This document shows, piece by piece, positions 48,647-57,948 of a stretch of 64,000 nucleotides of DNA. The stretch is from CAWFGW01 sp963815495 (GTDB lineage: Bacteria; Bacteroidota; Bacteroidia; Cytophagales; JAAEPT01), in the NCBI GenBank assembly GCA_963815495.1, contig CAWFGW010000007.1, positions 124,001 to 188,000 on the forward strand, written 5' to 3'. How positions within the stretch are numbered: the stretch's first letter is position 1; every line of letters begins with the position of its first letter. The notes under the pieces were generated by a model, which worked only from the letters and a program-made list of their open reading frames with translations, searched no databases and was not told the origin of the DNA. A program made the translations under genes and the position numbers.

Positions 48647-49752
48647 TTTAAACAATATACATCATAGGACTTGTTAGCAACATCAATTACATTAAACCCC
48701 TGGGCTACTTTATAACTTGCATCGCCCATTTTTTGAAGATTTTCTCTGGATTTAGTCATTTTTATAACAGCCTGAACAATGTCATCAACATTTCCAACCC
48801 TAGTTAAATAGCCGTTTTCTCCATCAACTAACACTTCTTTACATCCTCTATTGTCAGTGGTAATAATGGGTCTACCAGCCGCAGCAGCTTCAATTAAAAA
48901 TTTTGGAGTACCCTCTTTATGCTTTGATGGAAAACAAATAATTGTTGCTTTCTCAACTAATTCAGGCATATCAGTTCTAAAACCAAGGCATTTAATAAAA
49001 TTATATTTGGACCAACTTGAAATAACCTCATCTGGAACAGAAGCAGGATTACCGGGGTCATTTTTACCAACTATTTGTACTTCAATATTTAAACCTTTTT
49101 CATTTAAAATTTTAGCCGCTTCAACAAGCTCTCCTACCCCTTTTGTCCATAATAATCGTGCAGCAAACAAAAGAATAATTTTACCAGTCACAGGCACTGG
49201 GGTTCGTTTAAATTTATTTAAATCTACACCTGAACTTCTAATCAAAGTCGCGTTTTCCTGACTAACTAAACCTTTTTTAACAAAATTATTTAAGTCATCA
49301 GGGTTTTGAAAAATAGTTTTACCCTTATCCAAAATCATTTTATATCCATAATTAGCAAAAGGTCGAAGTAGTTTGGCTTTAATTGAATCACTCGAATAGA
49401 TAAATCCTAAACCTGCTATTGAATTTACTATGTTAGGAACACCAGCACGAACAGCTGCAAAAGTCCCGTTTATATTACCTTTCATAGTAAAACTATGAAA
49501 TACATCAGGTTTTTCTTTTTTAAGAATCGTGGCAATTTGAGCTATGGTTTTTCTTTCTTCAAAAATATTCAAACCGCTTCTGGACATTTCGATGGGATAC
49601 CATTTAAATCCTTCGGATTGAATTTTATCTGAAAAATCACCTTTTGGTGAAATCATTATTGTTTCAACTCCTTTCTCTCTTAGAAGCGTATCAATAGGCA
49701 CACGATAATTATACAAATACCAATCTGTATTTGAAAAAACGACTAACTTCAT
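48643..49752 (-). CDS. Glycosyltransferase family 4
   Basis: A 369-residue GT4. Opening MKLVVFSNTDWYLYNYRVPI and VFHSFTMKGNINGTFAAVRA are typical of the group near N,N'-diacetylbacillosaminyl transferases (PglA-like). The donor site is in SKHKEGTPKFLIEAAAAGRP (E...E). The gene is coupled to both neighbours, with TAATG to the upstream gene and ATGA to the downstream one. The sugar is not predictable. Confidence 0.9.
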   Translation of the reverse strand: MKLVVFSNTDWYLYNYRVPIDTLLREKGVETIMISPKGDFSDKIQSEGFKWYPIEMSRSGLNIFEERKTIAQIATILKKEKPDVFHSFTMKGNINGTFAAVRAGVPNIVNSIAGLGFIYSSDSIKAKLLRPFANYGYKMILDKGKTIFQNPDDLNNFVKKGLVSQENATLIRSSGVDLNKFKRTPVPVTGKIILLFAARLLWTKGVGELVEAAKILNEKGLNIEVQIVGKNDPGNPASVPDEVISSWSKYNFIKCLGFRTDMPELVEKATIICFPSKHKEGTPKFLIEAAAAGRPIITTDNRGCKEVLVDGENGYLTRVGNVDDIVQAVIKMTKSRENLQKMGDASYKVAQGFNVIDVANKSYDVYCLK

Positions 49753-50900
49753 TATATATCTACTATTTCATGAAAGAGCTCATCATGCTCTTTTGCAATA
49801 TTACTTACTTTAAAATCTAAAGCTCTCTTTTTAGCATTTTTGACGATCAGATTTCGCTTATTAGTATCATTAATTAATGTTTCTATCGCTTTCGCTAGAA
49901 AAGTCGGGTTTTTAACTGGAACTAATATACCTAAATCGGGAGAGTTAATAATTTCATTTGGTCCATGAGGACAATCTGTAGCAATTACAGGAGTACCACA
50001 CACCATTGCTTCAACAATCACATTACCAAAACCTTCATATAAAGAAGGAAGGACAAATATATCTGCTTGAGCAATTACTCCAAAAGGATCATTTTTAAAA
50101 CCAAGAAATTCTATCTCATCTTTAACCCCTAATTCATCCACTTGTTTTTTTAGTTCGTCCTCTAATTCACCACGACCTAATATTTGATATTTGAACTTTA
50201 CTCCTTTATCCTTTAATAATTTCAAAGCCTCAAACATGTATGGATAGCCTTTCTGATAAGTTAGTCTACCGCACGAGACTAATACAGGTAAAGTGTTTTC
50301 AGTTGTCGCGCCTGTTGCTTCATCATAAAACCGAACAAGCATTTCATTATCTAATCCAGCATTATAAATAACCTTCGTTTTATCTATTAATTTTGAATTC
50401 AACTGAACTAAACCTTCATTAACACCTTTTGAAAGTGCGATAATTTTATCTGCTAGTTGGTATTCGTATTTAATGGATTTAAGAATCAGCCTATTTACCC
50501 AATTAGATTGATCAGCATATGCATCTAATACTGAGTTTTGCACAGCCAGTACCAATTTTGGCTTAATTACAAGTTTTTTATAGACTCTAATTGCAATTAG
50601 GTTATGAATATCTTGGACTGAAAAAAAGATGTCTGGCTGAAATAATTTAACTTCTTTTTTTAATCCCCAGTATGAGGTAAAACGACCTAAAGTAGAAGAT
50701 AATTTATATAGCAACCCACTCCCTTTTTTTATTAGCAAAATTGATGAATCTAAATGCGCTTCATAATCACCAACTTTGTTAGGGCAAACAACTCTTATTT
50801 CATAGTTTAATTTAGCCAGTTCATTTAAAACTCTAACTGTATGCTTTTCTGCTCCACCACTTCCCAAGTAAGAAGAATATACCAATAGTTTAATAGTCAT
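49752..50900 (-). CDS. Glycosyltransferase family 4
   Basis: A 382-residue GT4. It has IKLLVYSSYLGSGGAEKHTV (nucleotide-sugar GT-B start with the GGAE motif), VSCGRLTYQKGYPYMFEALK and FVLPSLYEGFGNVIVEAMVC (donor-site E..GFG...E). It joins the downstream gene by TAATG and abuts the upstream sulfotransferase gene without a gap. Confidence 0.92.
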   Translation of the reverse strand: MTIKLLVYSSYLGSGGAEKHTVRVLNELAKLNYEIRVVCPNKVGDYEAHLDSSILLIKKGSGLLYKLSSTLGRFTSYWGLKKEVKLFQPDIFFSVQDIHNLIAIRVYKKLVIKPKLVLAVQNSVLDAYADQSNWVNRLILKSIKYEYQLADKIIALSKGVNEGLVQLNSKLIDKTKVIYNAGLDNEMLVRFYDEATGATTENTLPVLVSCGRLTYQKGYPYMFEALKLLKDKGVKFKYQILGRGELEDELKKQVDELGVKDEIEFLGFKNDPFGVIAQADIFVLPSLYEGFGNVIVEAMVCGTPVIATDCPHGPNEIINSPDLGILVPVKNPTFLAKAIETLINDTNKRNLIVKNAKKRALDFKVSNIAKEHDELFHEIVDI

Positions 50901-51809
50901 CTAGTTATTATTTGGCCATCCTTTAAAAGATGAATGTACTCCCAATTTTTTTAATTCTATAAATTCATTTTTATAAAAATCTAATAAAAAACTAAGATTT
51001 TCACTGCTGATTTTATTCGTGATTTCTGATTTATCAGAAAACAATCCTTTAATTTGCTTTTTCATAAAAGCACCCTGAGGTAATATTCCACCAATTTTTT
51101 TTACTACTTTAAATAGAGCTTTATGTTTAATCGATAATGATTCATTTTCTTTGTTGAAAGAAAAATTAGAAAAATGTGATTTATCTATGTTTAAAAATCC
51201 ACATGTATTAAATATTTCTTCTTTTGGATTATTTTTTAAGTCTTCGAATATTTTGATTTCAATATTCTCTATACCAAAAACCTCTATCCAGTCTTTCAAA
51301 TAATTTGAATAACAACCATACTCTAAATCACGTGATAAAACATATAAACTTTTCTCATCGTTAATATATTCACCTAATACCTCTCTATTTCCTGATCGGA
51401 GAATTGAAATAAACTGATTCAAATCCAAACCATCATTTATCCTAAGTAAGTTGTTTTTAGTGTAATTAAAAGAAGAAAATAATCTATCAATAGGATTTCT
51501 CAGTACAAATATAAATTTAGACTCTGGAGATTTTCTTTTTAGAAAATCAGCGATTTGTTTTTGATATAAAAGATGGGTTGTACCCTCTAATAAAAGTTTA
51601 TTGGGTTCAGAAAAATTATTCAAAAAAACTTCAAAACCATCAATATGAATATTGCTTTTTTTATTAGCTAAAGGATTTGTGTTATCCATCAAAAAAAAAG
51701 TTTCTTTAATTTTTGATGGTGACAATTCGGGGTGCGTGCTTAACCAATAAAACATAGAACTTGTGCCACATTTTGGTGCTCCGCCTAGAAAACAAAATTT
51801 ATTATTCAT
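50901..51809 (-). CDS. Sulfotransferase family protein
   Basis: A 302-residue PAPS-dependent sulfotransferase. The 5'-phosphosulfate loop is FLGGAPKCGTSSMFYWL (about 7-23) and the 3'-phosphate-binding region is KFIFVLRNPIDRLFSSFNYT. The size fits the carbohydrate sulfotransferase group. Being in the polysaccharide operon, it probably sulfates the exported glycan, a common feature of marine Bacteroidota. It overlaps the polymerase gene by eight bases. Confidence 0.88.
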   Translation of the reverse strand: MNNKFCFLGGAPKCGTSSMFYWLSTHPELSPSKIKETFFLMDNTNPLANKKSNIHIDGFEVFLNNFSEPNKLLLEGTTHLLYQKQIADFLKRKSPESKFIFVLRNPIDRLFSSFNYTKNNLLRINDGLDLNQFISILRSGNREVLGEYINDEKSLYVLSRDLEYGCYSNYLKDWIEVFGIENIEIKIFEDLKNNPKEEIFNTCGFLNIDKSHFSNFSFNKENESLSIKHKALFKVVKKIGGILPQGAFMKKQIKGLFSDKSEITNKISSENLSFLLDFYKNEFIELKKLGVHSSFKGWPNNN

Positions 51810-53289
51810 CTAAATTGCTTTTTTTTAACTTTATGATACCTAACAAATAATAAACAATTATTACTGAAAATATTTCTTGTAAATAATGGACTAAAAAAAG
51901 TGAATACGGATTAAACCAAATTAACATAATAGCATAGAGTACATAAGTTGACTTTTTATGTGCATTTTTCACATAAAAGTCAACCATCCATTTATGCATA
52001 TAGCCATGGATAATTGCAATGAAAACAATACCATAAATATAAAAATTCCAATAAGCTTCCATGTGAATGTTGGGTGGTATTCCCCCAACCGAGTTAAATA
52101 ATATTGTTCCAGTATAATATCCGATTGAATGGGGTTTATCGCCCCAGAAATATCTAGGAACAAAGAAGAACAAAGCTGAAGCATAGCTTTTACCATATAA
52201 CAATCCGTATTCTTCAACTCCCTTGGAAATTACAACAATGTTTGGTGATCGTAAAACATCCCTTTTAACAACTTCTTCTTTAATTGCTTCAGCATTATCG
52301 GATATAGATAAATTCGTTAACACTTCCCAATCAACTTCGCCATTATATGTAGAGTTTCTTAACCGACCTAACAAGCCCATAGCTAAGAAACCCACAAATC
52401 CTAACATAAGAATTAAGGAATAGGGTATTTTTTTATGATGAAACAACCATATTATCATAATATTTTGAACTGCTGTAAAAATTGCCGTTCGCGACCCGTA
52501 TGCTAAATAATTTATAACTAAAGAAATAAGTAAAAGAATAATAAAAGTCTTTGTTTTAAAAAAAGATTTATCATAGGCTACCAAAGTACTGATTAGTAAG
52601 GTACTTAAATTTAAAAATACAAAAACGATACCTAGACCTTTTAGAGCATTTTGTCTACCCATTCCAAAACTTGAAAAATGAGATGTTATTCCACCGCGTA
52701 ATTGAAAAAAAAGTAGTGCAATTCCAAATATAAAAATTATCAATAGAATCACTTTTTTTTTCATTTTATCTAAATCAAAATCACGTTCATGAATTTTAAA
52801 TTTAGCATTAGCCTTAACTAAAAAAAAAGTGACATAATAAATGAATGTATACAGCAGAAAATAAGTTTTTTCTTGCAGTTGATAATTAGATAAAGCTACT
52901 TGTGATTCACTAAGTAGCGCTTCATTCATAATAAAATTGTATTGAGGACTAGCATCAAAAAAGTTTAAAAATAAAGAATCAATATTTTTCATTGCTGACT
53001 TGGCCATAGATAAAAATGCTGGAAAGAATAGTGGGTGTAAAAACCCATACTTATTTTTTTTATAAAAAATGAAAGGAAAAATTATTAAAAAACTAGTAAA
53101 AATATCTACTGTAAGTCGCGTATAAGTATCAGGATATAGATTTCCATTTACGACCGTCTTCATCAACGGCAATACAGCTGATTTAATTAGATAATAACTA
53201 ATAAACAACCACCTTAAGAAAATTGGAATATTGATAAAGGGAGACCCGTTATCTTCTTTTTCAGTATTTAACTCCTCCGTTAAGGTCAT
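51802..53289 (-). CDS. Oligosaccharide repeat-unit polymerase (Wzy-like)
   Basis: A 495-residue multi-spanning membrane protein with about ten to twelve hydrophobic segments and few charged residues between them (FIIFPFIFYKK, FLLYTFIYYVTFFLV, VILLIIFIFGIALLFF, FIILLLISLVINYLAYGSRT). The central GSRT loop and the long periplasmic stretch near the C-terminus (KPHSIGYYTGTILFNSVGGIP) fit O-antigen polymerase-like proteins. It is the first gene of the operon. No Wzx flippase occurs in the window. Confidence 0.82.
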   Translation of the reverse strand: MTLTEELNTEKEDNGSPFINIPIFLRWLFISYYLIKSAVLPLMKTVVNGNLYPDTYTRLTVDIFTSFLIIFPFIFYKKNKYGFLHPLFFPAFLSMAKSAMKNIDSLFLNFFDASPQYNFIMNEALLSESQVALSNYQLQEKTYFLLYTFIYYVTFFLVKANAKFKIHERDFDLDKMKKKVILLIIFIFGIALLFFQLRGGITSHFSSFGMGRQNALKGLGIVFVFLNLSTLLISTLVAYDKSFFKTKTFIILLLISLVINYLAYGSRTAIFTAVQNIMIIWLFHHKKIPYSLILMLGFVGFLAMGLLGRLRNSTYNGEVDWEVLTNLSISDNAEAIKEEVVKRDVLRSPNIVVISKGVEEYGLLYGKSYASALFFFVPRYFWGDKPHSIGYYTGTILFNSVGGIPPNIHMEAYWNFYIYGIVFIAIIHGYMHKWMVDFYVKNAHKKSTYVLYAIMLIWFNPYSLFLVHYLQEIFSVIIVYYLLGIIKLKKSNLDE

Positions 53290-53302
53290 TTTATCAAATA
53301 AA

Positions 53303-53330
53303 AAAAGTCATGATTTTACTCATGACTTTT
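53303..53330 (-). terminator. Terminator of the FN3-repeat gene
   Basis: The stem AAAAGTCATGA (53303-53313), 6-base loop, complement at 53320-53330. On the minus strand it ends in TTTTTTT. It separates the FN3 gene from the polysaccharide operon. Confidence 0.8.
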
Positions 53331-53353
53331 ATGATATTATTATTTAATTGGAA

Positions 53354-56300
53354 TTAATCTATTTTAGAGAAAGATAATTTATCTGTTTGATTAGTAGCAT
53401 AGTTCGTTAGAACTAAATGATAAATCCCAGAAGATAAATCAGAAACATCTATTACAAACTCGTTATCAATAGATTTCACTAAAGTTCCTTTTGAAGAATA
53501 AATTTCAACCCCCACATTACCAGAAAATTCTTCTGAAATATTTATAGACAATAAGTCCTGAGTTGGGTTTGGATATATTGATAAGGTCTGTTCTGAAGAT
53601 AAAAAGTCAACTGAACTTCTTGCCCCAGATAAAGTTGTAAACACCTTAGACTCTGATGGCAAAGATTTAGTTTCACCAGAGCAGTTAGATGATACTTGTA
53701 CAGCATAAATATTCGAAGAAGTTAGAGAGGTTAACATTTTATAATTTGACCCCACATTGGTATCATAAATCCAATTATTACTATTAGCTAATTTATATCT
53801 AAAAGTATATGAAGTAGCTGCTGCTACCGAAGTCCAATCGACTTCTGCGGAAGTACTTGTAATATTGGTAATGGCAATATCTTTTGGAACTGTACAACTA
53901 GATGTACCACTTGTTGATTGATTTAACAAGCCACTCCAAGTGGACGTTAAGTTACCAGATTCACATACAGCACTAATTCTAAACCTATACAATGTTCCTC
54001 CGTCTAATGAAGCTACGGTATAAGAAGAAGGGTTTGTAGTAGTGGTTGGTGTCCAAACAGTCTCATATGAAGCGCGGGTAGTAATGATATAACTATCTGC
54101 ACCAGAATCAACCCAACCTAACGTAATGCTGTTATCGTCAAAAGAACTCACACTAAAATTAGCTGGAGGTTGACATATCGAAACTCCGCTAGTTGTAAAA
54201 TCATTTCTATTGCCTGGCAGAGATGTTGAATACAAAGAAATTAAATCGTCTTCAGTAGAGCAAACCGTTTGGACTTCAAACCTATATACCGTACCCGCAT
54301 ACAAAGAGCTTAATAAAACATTTGTCGAAGATGTATTAATTACATCGGTTATTGGAGCACTTTTAGGGCTATAAAGGACATTGTAGCTATCTGCTCCTGG
54401 TACAGGGTTCCAAGAAACCGAGCCAGCATTTTCACCAATATTTGTACCTGAAATTCCTGTTGGAGCCTGACATATATATGTTTCGAAATCTACTGAATCA
54501 CTCCATGAAGACACGAGAGAAACATAATCATTGGAACAATCCAATTGAACACCTACATAATATGTGGTTCCCTGATTTAAATTAGTAAGTTCAATATTTG
54601 CATCAGTTAACCCTGAAATTTCAGTCCATGATGGAGTTCCTAAACTTCGATACCTCACGTTGTATACACTAAATGGAGTTGAGCTTGACCATGATAAGTT
54701 ACTACGTTTAAAATCAATACTGTCTACAACTAAGTCTAAAGGTAAATAGCTATCGCAATCAACTCCATAGTCTGTTAAAACACTGTCTTCAATTGAAAAA
54801 CCGCTAAACACCTGATTATCAATGGAACATTCAGTTCTAACTTGCCATGTATATAAAGTTCCTGAATCTAAAGGGTTTACTGAATATGAATTCGTTGCTA
54901 TATTATTTACATATATCCATGATGGCGAGTTTGCCTCTTTATAACGTAACAAATACTCAGCTCCTGCATTTTCTGACCAGTTAAATTGAACAGTGTTGGT
55001 AGTTACCCCTGAAGTAGATAAACTTGTTGGTATGCTACAAGTATAATCAGAATTCGTATAAAATGTGAATGAGCTTGTAAAACCAGAGTTTGAGGTATTG
55101 TCAACATTACATTCAGTACCTACCTGAACTTGATATTGAGATCCAGCATCTAAACCTGTTAGTATACGAGAGTTTGTAGAAATATCGAAAATATAAACCC
55201 AGTTTGATGATGTTGTCTTTTTATACCTCATAAGGTATTCAACACCAGTACCTATTATAGCTGTCCAAGACAAATTTGCCGTTGAACTCGATATGCTAGA
55301 GGCTGTTAAACCTGAAGGAATAGTACATGAATAAGCAGGGCTAGTATAAAATGTTATTGAAGAGGTAAAACCAGATTTAGTGACATTGTCATTGTCACAT
55401 TCAGTGCCAACCTGAACTTGATACTGTATTCCAGCATCTAAACCTGTCAGTATACGGGAGTTTGTTGATATATCAAAAATATAAATCCAATTGGCAGACG
55501 AAGTCTTTTTATACCTAACCAAATATTGAGCACCTGGATTATTTGACCAAGTCAAATTTGCAGATGAACTTGTTATACTTGAAGCCAACAAATTCGTAGG
55601 AGTGGTACATGGATAAGCAGGACTTGTATAAAAAACAATAGAAGTAGTAAAACCTGATTTAGAAACATTATCTATATCACATTCGGTACCAACTTGTACT
55701 TGATATTGACTTCCAGCATCTAAACCAGTAATAGTACGGGAGTTAGTGGGTATATCATATATATAAATCCAATTAGCAGATGAAGTTTTTTTATACCTCA
55801 TTAAATATTCAACACCAGTACCTGCAATCGCTTGCCAAGTTAAATTTGCTGAAGAACTCGTTTTTGATATTAGTTGAAAATTTGAAGGAATTGTACAAGA
55901 ATAATTAGGAGCTGTATAAAAAGTTACCGATGGAGAAAAACCTGATTTGTTTAAGTTGTCTACATCACATTCAGTACCAACTTCAACTTGATATTGGATC
56001 CCTGCAGTTAAGCCAGTTAAAGTTAGGGAGTTGGTTTGTATATTATAAATATAAAACCAGTCGTCAGATGTGGTTACTTTATATCTGACAAGGTACTCTA
56101 CTCCTGTTCCAGCAATTGCATTCCATGTTAAATTTGTAGTTGAATTTGTAGTGCCTGAAACCGATAGATTTGAAGGGATTGTACAAGGGTATGAAGGGTT
56201 TGTGTAAAAAGTTATTTGTGTAAAACCTGATTTTTCAACCTCACCACATTGAGTGCCAACTTCAACTTGATATTGAACACCAGCGTCTAACCCATTCAAC

Positions 56301-56524
56301 ATAAATGTATTGGATGGTATATCAAAAACATAAGTCCAATTTGCTATTGTTGTTTTTTTATATCGGATACGATACTCAATTCCAGTACCAGTCACCGAGG
56401 ACCATGACAAGTTCGCAGAAGAACTTGTTATGTTGGAGGCTGAAAATGAACTTGGTTTCTCACACGCAGCGTTTACTAGTTGTGCAGTCAGAAACATTGT
56501 TAATATTAGAAGTAGATTTTTCAT
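53354..56524 (-). CDS. Secreted ten-domain fibronectin type III protein with T9SS sorting signal
   Basis: A 1056-residue exported protein. Signal peptide MKNLLLILTMFLTAQLVNA, then ten FN3 domains of about 95 residues, each with the pattern xC..P..L..S..TSSSANL.W ... YLVRYK ... NW.Y ... T.LDAG.QYQVQVGT.C. Domains 3-5 are close to identical. The last about 80 residues hold a type A T9SS sorting domain (LSIYPNPTQDLLSINI, DVSDLSSGIYHLVL), which directs export and cell-surface anchoring in Bacteroidota. An adhesin- or scaffold-like surface protein is likely; no enzyme domain is seen. It is co-directional with the polysaccharide operon but separated by a terminator. Confidence 0.9.
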   Translation of the reverse strand: MKNLLLILTMFLTAQLVNAACEKPSSFSASNITSSSANLSWSSVTGTGIEYRIRYKKTTIANWTYVFDIPSNTFMLNGLDAGVQYQVEVGTQCGEVEKSGFTQITFYTNPSYPCTIPSNLSVSGTTNSTTNLTWNAIAGTGVEYLVRYKVTTSDDWFYIYNIQTNSLTLTGLTAGIQYQVEVGTECDVDNLNKSGFSPSVTFYTAPNYSCTIPSNFQLISKTSSSANLTWQAIAGTGVEYLMRYKKTSSANWIYIYDIPTNSRTITGLDAGSQYQVQVGTECDIDNVSKSGFTTSIVFYTSPAYPCTTPTNLLASSITSSSANLTWSNNPGAQYLVRYKKTSSANWIYIFDISTNSRILTGLDAGIQYQVQVGTECDNDNVTKSGFTSSITFYTSPAYSCTIPSGLTASSISSSTANLSWTAIIGTGVEYLMRYKKTTSSNWVYIFDISTNSRILTGLDAGSQYQVQVGTECNVDNTSNSGFTSSFTFYTNSDYTCSIPTSLSTSGVTTNTVQFNWSENAGAEYLLRYKEANSPSWIYVNNIATNSYSVNPLDSGTLYTWQVRTECSIDNQVFSGFSIEDSVLTDYGVDCDSYLPLDLVVDSIDFKRSNLSWSSSTPFSVYNVRYRSLGTPSWTEISGLTDANIELTNLNQGTTYYVGVQLDCSNDYVSLVSSWSDSVDFETYICQAPTGISGTNIGENAGSVSWNPVPGADSYNVLYSPKSAPITDVINTSSTNVLLSSLYAGTVYRFEVQTVCSTEDDLISLYSTSLPGNRNDFTTSGVSICQPPANFSVSSFDDNSITLGWVDSGADSYIITTRASYETVWTPTTTTNPSSYTVASLDGGTLYRFRISAVCESGNLTSTWSGLLNQSTSGTSSCTVPKDIAITNITSTSAEVDWTSVAAATSYTFRYKLANSNNWIYDTNVGSNYKMLTSLTSSNIYAVQVSSNCSGETKSLPSESKVFTTLSGARSSVDFLSSEQTLSIYPNPTQDLLSINISEEFSGNVGVEIYSSKGTLVKSIDNEFVIDVSDLSSGIYHLVLTNYATNQTDKLSFSKID

Positions 56525-56734
56525 ATCTTATTGAATTATTATATGCAAGTTAATATTTTTATTACTAAATTTTTTAAATAATTACGAGACAAATTCATTT
56601 CTGGATTTATTTATTAGATTATATTTTTAAACAAACCGTTGCCCGGCTCTTAACTAATGCTTTTTTGATATATAAAAAATGGATTTTTTTACTTAGTTAT
56701 AAAAAGTTAATCCTTAGTTTTATTATTCCTTAGT

Positions 56735-57868
56735 TCAATTATAATGTGCTTCATACTGTTTCACAACATTTTCCAAAGAAAGTAGTTTTCTAGTCAAAGG
56801 AACAGCTTTTTCTTTAAATTCAGTATAGGGAAATTGATTATTTACAGCCTCTATAATTATATTTTTAAATTTATTAAAGTCGTTTGCTTTCACCACTATA
56901 CCACACCGCGCTTCTTCCAGAATTTCTTTTGCAGAACTCACATCAAAAGAAATGACAGGTACTCCACAAGACAAACTCTCAATCATGCACCTCGCTAACC
57001 CCTCTCTATCAGAAACCACTAGCGACCAATCAAAAACATTGTACCACTCCTCTACTCGTGCTTGATATGGCAACAATTGAACAAGTGATTCTAATTGATT
57101 TGCATGTACCAAGTCTTGACATTTTTTTGCATAAGCATTCGTCACAGGTTCAAAGTCACCAATTAAATAAAACATTACTTTTTGTTTGATTTCAAGAGGT
57201 AGTGTAGCAACACACTTTTCAATAAATAAATCTTGTTGTTTAATGTGTTCAAACCGCCCTACAATACCAAAAATTAATTTATTGGAAGGTAGATTTAGTT
57301 TCTCCTTTAATTGATTTTTATCCAAAGGCTTGAATTTATTAAAATCAACAATACTATAGGTATAGCTAATTTTATCTTTTACTACTGGAAAATGTTTGAC
57401 CACACGATGCATCATATCTTTAGACAACACTATGACATGATCTACAAAAGGAAGTACAATATTCCAGCTTCTTGGGTAAGTGGCTCCTTCAGGTTTAACA
57501 GCTCGCTTATTAAAAATCAACTTTTTAAACGACAACTTTACTCCTAAAAAACTAGCCATCAATGATTGAATATCATTACAATGTACTGTAGATACATTTA
57601 TACGTTTCAATAAGAAAAAAACATACAGGTTTCTAAATACTAAATTATATAACTTGTTTTTTTTCTCTCGTTTGACAACTACTGTTGCTCCGGCATTTTC
57701 CCACTTCAAATTGAAGTTAGAATTTGATTGCGTTAGCACATACACAGTGTGTTTTGAGGCAAGCTCCTGAATCACATTCGTGACACTTTGTACACCACCA
57801 TTACCTTTAACACCGGTTTGGTAAATAATAAAAAGTATAGACTTATTTTGTGTAACTTCTAAAGGCAT
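56735..57868 (-). CDS. Glycosyltransferase family 4
   Basis: A 377-residue GT4. The opening is SILFIIYQTGVKGNGGVQSV, then NVSTVHCNDIQSLMASFLGV and the donor site SDREGLARCMIESLSCGVPV (E......E). It lies upstream of the FN3 gene, separated by 210 bases of A/T-rich sequence, and is likely part of the same glycan or surface region. Its sugar specificity is unknown. Confidence 0.88.
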   Translation of the reverse strand: MPLEVTQNKSILFIIYQTGVKGNGGVQSVTNVIQELASKHTVYVLTQSNSNFNLKWENAGATVVVKREKKNKLYNLVFRNLYVFFLLKRINVSTVHCNDIQSLMASFLGVKLSFKKLIFNKRAVKPEGATYPRSWNIVLPFVDHVIVLSKDMMHRVVKHFPVVKDKISYTYSIVDFNKFKPLDKNQLKEKLNLPSNKLIFGIVGRFEHIKQQDLFIEKCVATLPLEIKQKVMFYLIGDFEPVTNAYAKKCQDLVHANQLESLVQLLPYQARVEEWYNVFDWSLVVSDREGLARCMIESLSCGVPVISFDVSSAKEILEEARCGIVVKANDFNKFKNIIIEAVNNQFPYTEFKEKAVPLTRKLLSLENVVKQYEAHYN

Positions 57869-57948
57869 AGATCTCTATTATTTTAAAAGAGAGCTCGAAA
57901 ATAGCTTATTTCTTTAAAAGAACTTAATTTTCTGTTTCAATTTAGATT

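Noticed and set aside
54900..56400. Tandem DNA repeats resembling a CRISPR or satellite array
   Set aside because: The period of about 290 bases matches whole FN3 domains in an open frame, so it is protein-level repetition.
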